Below are positions 23,852 to 33,597 of a stretch of 64,000 nt of DNA, piece by piece (positions within the stretch are counted from its first letter, which is position 1; the number at the start of each line of letters is the position of its first letter). The DNA comes from Lepas anatifera. Taxonomy: Eukaryota > Arthropoda > Thecostraca > Lepadidae. Where the stretch lies: NCBI GenBank assembly GCA_034440635.1, contig JAOTON010001566.1, forward strand, positions 341,001-405,000. The letters run 5' to 3'. Both the position numbers and the translations under genes were made by a program. Under the pieces are notes generated by a model, which was not told the origin of the DNA, searched no databases, and worked only from the letters and a program-made list of their open reading frames with translations.

Positions 23852-26688
23852 CCAGCTCGAGACCTCAGCCCCACCACCGAACTGATGTCCTGGATCCGCC
23901 TATGCTCGAGCTCCTTACCCGAACCCCTTACATATGTCCTGGATCTGCCTATGCTCGAACTCCGTAGCCCCACCTCTATACTGACCTGGACCCGCCTATG
24001 CTTGAACTCCTTAGCCCCTACCCCTAATGATGTCCTGGATCAGCCTATGCTCGAGCTCCCGAGCCCCACCCACGTACTGATGTCCTGAATCCGCTTATGC
24101 TCGAGCTCCTTAGCCCCACTCCCGTACTGATGTCCAGGATCCGCTTATGTTTTAACTCTTTAGCCCCTACCTGTTTTAACTCTTTAGCCTCTTGATGTCC
24201 TGGATCCGCTTATGCTCGAGCTCCTTAGCCCCACCCCCGTACTGATGTCTTTGATCCGCCTATACTCGAGCCCCTTAGCCCCGGCCCCGTACTGATGTCC
24301 TGGATCCGCCCCTGCTCGAGTTCCTTAGCCCGACACCCATACTGATGTCCTGGATCCGCCTATGCTGGAACTCCCGAGTTTCACCCCGTACTGATGTCCT
24401 GATTCCGCTAATGCTCAGCTGCTTAGCCCCATCCCCGTATTAATGTCCTGGATCCGCCTATGCTCTAACTCCCCTAGCCCGACCCTCGTACCGATGTCCT
24501 GGTTCCGCCTATGCTCGAACTCCGTAGCCCCACCCCCGTACTGATGTCCTGGATCCGCCTATGCCCGAACTCTTTAGCCCCTACCCCTCTGCTGATGTCC
24601 TGGATCCGCTTTTGCTTGAGCTCCTTAGCCCCACCTCTGTACTGATGTTCTTCATCCGCCTATACTCGAACCCCTTAGCCCCACCGCCGTACTGATGCCC
24701 TGGATCCGCCTCTGCTCGAGCTCCTTAGCCCCACACCCATACTGATGTCCTGGATCCGCCTATACTCCAGCTCTTTAGCCCCACCCCCGTACAGATGTCC
24801 TGGATCCACCTATGCTCGATCTCCTTAGCCCCACCCCCGTACTGATGTCCTGGATCCGCCTTTACTCAGGCTCCGGAGCCACACCCCTGCATTGATGTCC
24901 TGGATCCGCCTATGCTCGAGCTCCTTAGCCCCACCCCCGAACTGATGTCCTGGATCTGCCTATGCTCGAACTCCGTAGCCCCACCTCCGTACTGGCCTGG
25001 ATTCGCCTATACTCAAACTCTTTACTCCCTACCACCCTACTAATGTCCTGGATCCGCCTATGCTGGAACGCCCGAGCCCCACCACCGTACTGATGTCCTG
25101 GATCCGCCTATGCTCGAGCTCCTTAGCCCCACCCCCGTACTGAGGCCTGGATCCGCCTTTGCTGGAGCTCCTTAGCCCCACCCCCGTACTGATGTCCTGG
25201 ATCCGCCTATGCTCGAACTTCTTAGCCCCACCTCCGTACTGATGTCTTGGATCCGCATATGCGCGAACTCCTTAGCCCCTACCCCCTACTGATGTCCTGG
25301 ATCCGCCTATGCTCGAGCTCCGTAGCCCCTACCCCCCCCCACTGATGTCCTGGATCCGCTTATGCTTGAGCTCCTTAGCCCCACCTCTGTACTGATGTCC
25401 TTTATCCGCCTATACTCGAACCCCTTAGCCCCACCCCCGTACTGATGCCCTGGATCCGCCTCTGCTCGAGCTCCTTAGCCCCACACCCATACTGATGTCC
25501 TGGATCCGCCTATACTCCAGCTCTTTAGCCCCACCCCCGTACAGATGTCCTGGATCCACCTATGCTCGATCTCCTTAGCCCCACCCCCGTACTGATGTCC
25601 TGGATCCGCCTTTACTCAGGCTCCGGAGCCACACCCCTGCACTGATGTCCTGGATCCGCATATGCGCGAACTCCTTAGCCCCTACCCCCTACTGATGTCC
25701 TGGATCCGCCTATACTCGAGCTCCTTATCCCACCTTCTTCCTGATGTCTTGGATCCGCCTATGCTCGAACTCCGTAGCCCCTACCCCCCCCACTGATGTC
25801 CTGGATCCGCCTATGCTCGAGCTCCTTACCCCACCCCCTTACTGATGTCCTGGATCCGCCTGTGCTCGAACTTCGTAGCCCCACCTCTGTACTGCCCTGG
25901 ATCCGCCTATGCTCGAACTACTTAGCCCCCACCCCCTACTGATGTCCTGGATCCGACTATGCTCGAGCTCCCGAGCCCCACCCCCGTACTGATCAGCTGA
26001 ATCCGCTTATGATCGAGCTTCTTAGCCCCACCGCCGTACTGATGTCCTAGATCCGCCTCTGCTCGAGCTCCTTAGCCCCATCCCCGTACTAATATCCTGG
26101 ATCCGCCTATGCTAGAACTCCGTAGCCCCTACCCCCCTACTGATGTCCTGGATCCGCCTATGCTGGAACTCCCGAGTTTCACCCCGTACTGATGTCCTGA
26201 TTCCGCTAATGCTCAGCTGCTTAGCCCCATCCCCGTACTAATGTCCTGGATCCGCCTATGCTCTAACTCCCTAGCCCGACCCTCGTACCGATGTCCTGGT
26301 TCCGCCTATGCTCGAACTCCGTAGCCCCACCTCCGTACTGCCCTGGATCCGCCTATGCTCGAACTCCTTAGCCCCTACCCCCTACTGATGTCCTGGATCC
26401 GCCTATGCTGGAACTGCCGAGTCCCACCTCGTACTGATGTCCTGAATCCGCTAATGCTCGAGCTTCTTAGCCCCATCCCCGTACTAATGTCCTGGATCCG
26501 CCTATGCTCTAACTCCCTAGCGCCACCCTCGTACTGATGTCCTGGATCCGCCTATGCTCTAACTCCCTAGCCCCACCCTTGTACTGATGTCCTGGGTCCA
26601 CCTATGCTCGAACTCTTTAGCCCTTACCCCCATGCTGATGTCCTGGATCCGATTATGCTCGATCTCCTTACCCCCACACCAGTAACGC
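23852..26688 (+). repeat. Minisatellite of unit 3 (about 57 monomers)
   Basis: Same monomer family as in unit 1. A variant block beginning CCGCCTATACTCGAACCCCT near 24656 recurs near 25406, 750 bp later (15 monomers), followed in both places by the same sequence of variants (CTGATGCCCTGG, TATACTCCAGCTCTTTAGCC, TTTACTCAGGCTCCGGAGCC). This shows block duplication inside the array. Confidence 0.92.
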
Positions 26689-28390
26689 CCCACCTCCGTG
26701 CCCCCCCGCCCCCGAAACGACATAGGCGGATCCAAGGGGAAAGGGGACAGGTGCCCCCCATAGAATCTTAGCGCCCCCTGAAATTGTCCCGGAAACACCT
26801 GGAAAGTTAGATGGCACCCCCTGAAATGTCGTTTTCTCCGAGATGCAGGTGTCGGGGTCTACTGATAGGTTTTAGCGCCTACTTGATAGGTTTTTCCGGC
26901 CAAAAGTGGCGTCCCTGGTGTAGATAGCGCCCACCAGGAAGTTTCCCCTTCCACCTCGCCCCCGATAGGCAATCCTGGATCCACGTATGGGAAGCGACAT
27001 TTCAGGGAGCGTCATCGACCTTGAGAGGCGTGTCTTTACAATTTCAGAGGGCGCCGATGGTCGATTGGGGGTTGGGGGAGGGGATGGGGGGAGAAGGGTG
27101 GGGGGGGCACCTAGCCTACTTATTCCCTGGATCCACCCATGGTCCAAAAACAGAAACATAATACTCTTATTGTAAACTCGGACTTTTACGGTACTCTAAT
27201 TACTTGTGATGCATTATGGGTAGTGTTGGGTACTTTTTTACCAGACCATAAATAAACAGAAACGGCCGCGCCGATCGCCGGCGTTGCCGCGACGTGGACG
27301 CAGGGGTGACGCGTGGTGATTTGCTACAACGATGCGTGGAGAAACGGCATGTTAGTAAAGGTAACTTGGTGTTTCATTGATATATATGCAGATGGAATGT
27401 CGACATATGTCTCTTACCTAGCTGCATGCAAAATTTCATTTCCCTCCAATGACTCTAACCACCCTAAACCCCGGTGTGAAGCAAAAATGAACTGATAAAA
27501 TTACCACTTTGAAATGCATTTTACGGCTTATAGCGCGGAAGCCGTAAGAGATAAGTGGGGGGTATGAGTGAGAAAAATGACGGCAACGAAGTGTTCTATC
27601 CAGCCGTGTTAAGTTCAATACCGTAGCTATCATGGTCTGGAAACCAGGGGGCTGAGAATAAAAATTTTAAAAACTTATATTTTATTTTTGCCTATAAAAT
27701 AAAAAGTTTCAGCCTAAAAGTTTTTATCTCTAAATATATAATAAAGGAGGCTATTCTCTCTTATTATCTGAAATGGGAACTAATTTTTATCAATTAGATC
27801 AGAAGATATAAGGGTTTGAATGATATTTTGGGAAATGCAGACCTTTACGGAATGGGCCAAAAAGGACCCTTAAATTTCCGTTTTTGTTTTGTTTTTATGT
27901 TTGTGCAGTACTGCACAAACCGGCCTTTAAGTTGATATTTGACTCAGAACCGGAACTGCTGTAGCTTCAGATATTTCGAGCCTGTAGTTTAGACCATGAG
28001 TTTTATGCCAAATTTAGGGTGCAAAGTTTAAAAGCTAATTTAGAGCCCTAAATTTAAAGCTTTTTCTTTCCAACTTTTTGTGTGAACTACAAATTTCCCT
28101 GATGTAAAAGGGGTGCAAGTTTGAAGAGTCTAGATGAATTAGCAAAAAATAGAAAAATAAAAGTTAAAAATCACATAATGCAAAATTCTGGGCAAAATTT
28201 TGAAAATTTTGAAAATTGACAACCGTGGTGCTTATTCATTTGGAAGTGCCTTCTATCCACAAAAGTTTTAGGTCTCTGATACCAGCGCTCAGAACAGACA
28301 ACAACAACAACAACAGACAACGACGACGACGAGACCGGAAAAACTGTCAGAATAGAAGCCGTTTCTTACTTCGTTCGTCACCGGCTTCTG
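26689..28390 (+). repeat. 3' domain of unit 3
   Basis: G-rich run at 27067-27108 and 22-bp palindrome at 27899-27920. It retains the full terminus after (CAA)n. Confidence 0.85.
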
Positions 28391-28802
28391 ACCTCGGCCT
28401 GCGGCCTCGGCAGGTGCCGCTCTGGCGCAGGAGAAGCCGGTGACAATGTACGTTAGCCAAACAGTTCGATTGACAGGCGAGTTTTTTTTCAGCAGTTTGA
28501 TACTTACAACATCGCAATGTTGGAGTTTTAGGTTTTGTCTTCTCATTATGGCTCCATTCAATCCCCTGTCTAGGCCCATGTTTTCCTAAATTAGCATGTC
28601 TCTGCATACTGCACCACGCGTGCCCTCTGTTCATGTCATCAAATAAATAAACACACGCATAATGTTTGTTTTGTTAAGCAAAGACTGGGCATGACGAGAA
28701 GAAAGGAGATTTAATATAAAATATTATGGGTTTCCCGACGGTATTTCACCTATACCTGCAGATTTTCACCCAATTCAGCCTATTTGTTACCGAGTTATAC
28801 CC

Positions 28803-31071
28803 CAGCTCGAGACCTCAGCCCCACCACCGAACTGATGTCCTGGATCCGCCTATGCTCGAGCTCCTTACCCCACCCCCTTACATATGTCCTGGATCTGCCT
28901 CTGCTCGAACTCCGTAGCCCCACCTCTATACTGCCCTGGATCCGCCTATGCTTTAACTCCTTAGCCCCTAACACTACTGATGTCCTGGATCCGCCTATGC
29001 TCGAGCCCCCGAGCCCCACCCACGTACTGATGTCCTGAATCCGCTTATGCTCGAGCTCCTTAACCCGACACCCATACTGATGTCCTGGATCCGCCTATGC
29101 TCGAGCTCTTTAGCCCCACCTCCGTACAGATGTCCTGGATCAGCCTATGCTGGATCTCCTTAGCCCAATCCCCGTACCGATATGCTGGATCCGCCTATGC
29201 TCAAACTCCTTAGCCTCTACCTCCGTACTAATATCCTGGCTCCGCTTATGCTCGAGCTCTTTAGCCCCACCCCCGTACAGATGTCCTGGATCCACCTATG
29301 TTCAAGCTCCTTAGCCCCATCCCCGAACTGATGTCCTGGATCCGCCTATGCTCAAACTCCTCAGGCCCATCCCCGTATTGATGTCCTGGATCCGCCTATG
29401 CTCGAGCTCCTTAGCCCCACGCACTTACTGATGTCCTGGTTCCGCCTATGCTCGAACTCCGTAGCCCCACCTCCGTACTGTCCTGGATCCGCCTATGCTC
29501 AAGCTCCTTAGCCCCATTCCCGTACTGATGTCCTGGATCCGCCTTTGCTTGAGGTCCCGAGGTCCAACCCCGTTCTGATGTCCTGGATCCGCCTATGATC
29601 GAGCTCCTTAGCCCCACCCCCATACTGATGTCCTGGGTCCGCCTGTGCTCGAGCTCCTTAGCCCCACCCCGAACTGATGTCCTGGATCCGTCTATGCTCG
29701 AGCTCCTTAGGTCCATCCCCGTACTGATGTCCTGAATCCGCCTATGCTCGAGCTCCTTAGCCCTACCCCTACTGATGTCCTGGATCCGCCTATGCTCGAG
29801 CTCCTTAGCCCCACCCCCTTACTGATGTCCGGGATCCGCCTATGCTCGAGCTCCTTAGCCCCACTCCCTTACTGATGTCCTGGATCAGCCTATGCTCGAG
29901 CTCCTTATCTCCACCCCCGTACAGAGGTCCTAGATCCGCCTATGCTCGATCTCCTTAGCCCCATCCCCGTACTAATATCCTGGATCCGCCTATGCTCGAC
30001 CTCCGTAGCCCCTACCCCCTACTGATGTCCTGGATCCGCCTATGCTGGAACTCCCGAGTCTCACCCCTTACTGATGTCCTGGATCCGCCTATGCTCGAGC
30101 TCCTTAGCCCCACTCCCTTACTGATGTCCTGGATCATCCTATGCTCGAGCTCCTTATCTCCACCCCCGTACGGAAGTCCTAGATCCGCCTATGCTCGATC
30201 TCCTTAGCCCCATCCCCGTTCTAATATCATGGATCCGCCTATGCTCGAACTCCGTAGCCCCTACCCCCTACTGATGTCCTGGATCCGCCTATGCTCTAAC
30301 TCCCTAGCCCAACCCTCGTACCGATGTCCTGGATCCGCCTATGCTCTAACTCCCTAGCCCCACCACCATACTGATGTCCTAGATCCGCCTATGCTCGATC
30401 TCCCGAGCCCCACCCCCGTACTGATCAGCTGAATCCACTTATGCTCGAGCTTCTTAGCCCCACCCCCGTACTGATGTCCTGGATCCGCCTATGCTCGAGC
30501 TCCTTAGCCTCACCCCCGTACTGATGTCCTGGATCAGCCTATGCTCGAGCTCCTTATCTCCACCCCAGTACAGATGTCCTAGATCCGCCTATGCTCGATC
30601 TCTTTAGCCCCATCCCCGTAGTAATATCCTGGATCCGCCTATGCTCGAACTCCGTAGCCCCTACCCCCGTACTGATGTCCTGGATCCGCCTATGCTGGAA
30701 CTCCCGAGTCTCACTCCGTACTGATGTCCTGAATCCGCTAATGCTCAGCTGCTTAGCCCCATCCCCGTACTAATGTCCTGGATCCGCCTATGCTCTAACT
30801 CCCTAGCCCGACCCTCGTACTGATGTCCTGGATCCGCCTATGCTCTAACTCCCTAGCCCGACCCTCGTACTGATGTCCTGGATCCGCCTATGCTCTAACT
30901 CTCTAGCCCGACCCTCGTACCGATGTCCTCGATCCGCCTATGCTCTAACTCCCGAGCCCCACCCTCGTACTGATGTCCTGGGTCTGCCTATGCTCGAACT
31001 CTTTAGCCCCTACCCCCATGCTGATGTCCTGGATCCGCTTATGCTCGAGCTCCTTACCCCCACACCCGTAA
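28803..31071 (+). repeat. Minisatellite of unit 4 (about 46 monomers)
   Basis: Same monomer family. The 3' half holds near-identical successive monomers (CTCTAACTCCCTAGCCCGAC, near 30790, 30840 and 30895), showing recent single-monomer amplification. Confidence 0.92.
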
Positions 31072-32660
31072 CGACCCCACTTCCGTGCCCCCCGAAACGA
31101 CATAGGCGGAACCAAGGGGGAAAGGGGACAGGTGCCCCCATAGAATCTTAGCGCCCCTGAAATTGTCCCGGAAACCCCTGGAAAGTTCGTTGGCACACCC
31201 TGAAATGTCGTTTTCCCCGAGATGCAGGTATTGGGGTCTACTGATAGGTTTTAGCGCCTACTTGATAGGTTTTCCGGCCAAAAGTGGCGTCCCTGGTGTA
31301 AATAGCGCCCACCAGGAAGTTTTCCCTTCCACCTCGCCCCCGATAGGCAATCCTGGATCCGCGTATGGGAAGCGACATTTCAAGGAACGTCATCGACCTT
31401 GAGCGGCGTGTCTTTACAATTTAGAGGGCGCCGATGGTCGATTGGGGGTTGGGGGAGAAGGGTGAGGGGGGCACCTAGCCTACTTATTCCCTGGATCCAC
31501 CCATGGTCCAAAAACAAAAACATAATGCTCTAATTGTAAACTCGGACTTTTACGGTACTCTAATTACTTGTGATGCCTTATGGGTAGTATTGGGTACTTT
31601 TTTACCAGACCATAAATAAACAGAAACGGCTGCGCCGATCGCCGGCGTTGCCGCGGAATGGACGCAGGGGTGACGCGTGGTGATTTGCTACAACGTTGCG
31701 TGAAAAAACGGCATGTTTGTAAAGGTAACTTGGTGTTTCATTGATATCTATGCAGATGGAATGTCGACATATGTCTCTTACCTAGCTGCATGCAAAATTT
31801 CATTTCCTCCAATGACTCTAACCACCCTAAACCCCGGTGTGAAGCAAAAATGAACTGATAAAATTACCACTTTGAAATTTATTTTACGGCTTATAGCGCG
31901 GAAGCCGTAAGAGAAAAGTGGGGGGTATGAGTGAGGAAAATGACGGCAACGAAGTTTTCTATCCAGCCGTGTTAAGTTCAATACCGTAGCTATCATGGTC
32001 TGGAAACCAGGGGGCTGAGAATAAAAATTTTAAAAACTTACATTTTATTTTTGCCTATAAAATAAAAAAGTTTCAGTCTGAAAGTTTTTATCTCTAAATA
32101 TATAAAAAAAGAAGCTATTTTCTTTTATTATCTGAAATGGGAACTAACTTTTATCAATTAGATCGGAAGATATAAGGGTTTGAATGATATTTTGGGAAAT
32201 GCAGACCTTCACGGAATGGGCCAAAAAGGACCCTTAAATTTCCGTTTTTGTTTTGTTTCTGTGTTTGTGCAGTACTGCACAAACCGGACTTTAAGTTGAT
32301 ATTTGACTCAGAACCTGAACTGCTGTAGCTTCAGATATTTCGAGCCTGTAGTTTAGACCATGAGTTTTATGCCAAATTTAGGGTGCAAAGTTTAAAAGCT
32401 AATTTAGCGCCCTAAATTTAAAGCTTTTTCTTTCCAACTTTTTGTGTCAACTACAAATTTGTCTGATGTAAAAGGGTGCAAGTTTGAAGACTGTAGATGA
32501 ATTAGCAAAAAATAGAAAAATAAAAGTTACAAATCACATAATGCAAAATTCTGGGAAAAATTTTGAAAATTTTGAAAATTGACAACCGTGGTGCTTATTC
32601 ATTTGGAAGTGCCTTCTATCCACAAAAGTTTTAGGTCTCTGATACCGGCGCTCAGAACAG

Positions 32661-32699
<39 letters not shown>

Positions 32700-32771
32700 G
32701 ACAACCACGACGAGACCGGAAAAACTGTCAGAATAGAAGCCGTTTCTTACTTCGTTCGTCACCGGCTTCTG
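31072..32771 (+). repeat. 3' domain of unit 4
   Basis: A shorter G-rich run at 31444-31471, the 22-bp palindrome at 32263-32284, and the complete terminus. Confidence 0.85.
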
Positions 32772-32895
32772 ATGTGCTACACCATGGGGCTCGCTTTTCT
32801 GAACGCCACCATGACTTACCACTAGCATATGCTACCAGAAGCTGCTACCATTGCTTCTGATCGTGACCCATACACACATTGTCTGTATATTTCAG

Positions 32896-33023
32896 CAAGG
32901 TGCCGGCGTTTCTGAACGTGACGGACATTGCCGGCCTGGTGAAGGGCGCCAGCGAAGGACAGGGACTCGGCAACGCCTTCCTCTCCCACATCTCCGCCTG
33001 TGATGGACTCTACCACCTCTGTC
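32896..33023 (+). CDS. OLA1: OLA1 exon 3 (DxxG motif)
   Basis: Encodes the end of Ser81 to the first base of Arg124. It holds [19 protein letters not shown], with the G3-type Walker B motif DIAG at residues 91-94, and [20 protein letters not shown]. These are among the most conserved parts of the YchF family. The acceptor is TATATTTCAG ending at 32895. The donor is C|GTGAGTG at 33024. The exon starts 124 bp downstream of the repeat array and is entirely free of repeats. Confidence 0.96.
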
Positions 33024-33409
33024 GTGAGTGTTGCCACGCCGCTTTGTGTGATGTCGCGCCGTTTAGACCTCGCGGTGCACCTCAATACTTTTGATTTCTG
33101 GTTGCTTCCCATGTAGATCAGCTTGAAAAATAATCTGGCGGTCTCTGTTTCCCGAAATAGTTGTACCCACTTAACGTGTAGGGGGTTGTCGGAGGTTTTT
33201 ATTTGAACTCATTTTCGGACTTAATGACTCAGTAGTCATGTGTTAGAAATGTATAAAGTAACTCGTCGATATTTTTTCTCCCTGAAGGCGAAATCCTTTG
33301 ATACTCAATTGAAATATATTTGACTGGTTAGTAATCTTTACACCACAAGTCCAGTAAGTTCAAATTTTACCGTTGTAATTCTCATGCATTGACAAATCAG
33401 GCATGCTTA
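33024..33409. other. Start of intron 3, no features
   Basis: AT-rich intronic sequence after the exon 3 donor. Nothing recognised. Confidence 0.5.
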
Positions 33410-33417
33410 ATCATGTT

Positions 33418-33589
33418 CATAGGCGCAACAACCGGGGGGCAGGGGGCGGCTGCCCCCTCTCTCCAACTTTAATCGATTCCGGACCATCTCCGTTAACAAA
33501 TCAAGTGATGGCCCGAGTCATATTTGACCCCACCTGCGGTGGCAGCTTTTGCCCCCCTCCCCCACTCGGAAAAAGTTACTTCGCCTATG
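33418..33589. mobile_element. 172-bp hAT-like MITE with perfect 8-bp target duplication
   Basis: The ends CATAGGCG (33418-33425) and CGCCTATG (33582-33589) are perfect inverted repeats. The flanks ATCATGTT (33410-33417) and ATCATGTT (33590-33597) are identical 8-bp duplications, the hAT hallmark. Inside are C-rich and G-rich stretches (CCGGGGGGCAGGGGGCGG; GCCCCCCTCCCCC) and no coding capacity. Confidence 0.85.
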
Positions 33590-33597
33590 ATCATGTT

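Larger units (their letters stand above)
23443..28390 (+). mobile_element. Composite unit 3 (longest)
   Basis: The 5' domain is 23443-23851, the minisatellite 23852-26688 and the 3' domain 26689-28390. Subterminal repeats lie at 23484-23496 and 28377-28389. After (CAA)n at about 28297-28317 comes a CGACGACGACGAGACC stretch, then GGAAAAACTGTCAGAATAGA and the terminus. This unit and unit 4 appear to carry the complete 3' end. Confidence 0.55.
15732..32771 (+). repeat. 17-kb head-to-tail array of four composite repeat units
   Basis: Four units follow one another directly: 15732-20444, 20445-23442, 23443-28390 and 28391-32771. Each opens ACCTCGGCCTGCGGCCTCGG. Each has a 0.4-kb 5' domain, a central minisatellite of about 50-bp monomers and a 3' domain of 1.63-1.70 kb that ends in (CAA)n and, except in unit 2, a CACCGGCTTCTG terminus. 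The 5' and 3' domains are nearly identical among units, with scattered single-base and small indel differences, so amplification was recent. Unit length varies mainly with the number of minisatellite monomers. No transposase or other enzyme is encoded. The array has no clear flanking target duplication. Confidence 0.92.
28391..32771 (+). mobile_element. Composite unit 4 (right end of array)
   Basis: The 5' domain is 28391-28802, the minisatellite 28803-31071 and the 3' domain 31072-32771. Subterminal repeats are at 28432-28444 and 32758-32770. The (CAA)n tract (about 32660-32699) is the longest of the four. The unit ends GGCTTCTG at 32771 and unique sequence leading to exon 3 begins directly. 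Confidence 0.55.

Noticed and set aside
16143..31071. CRISPR array
   Set aside because: Monomers are contiguous and diverged, without constant repeats separated by unique spacers, and the DNA is an animal nuclear intron.
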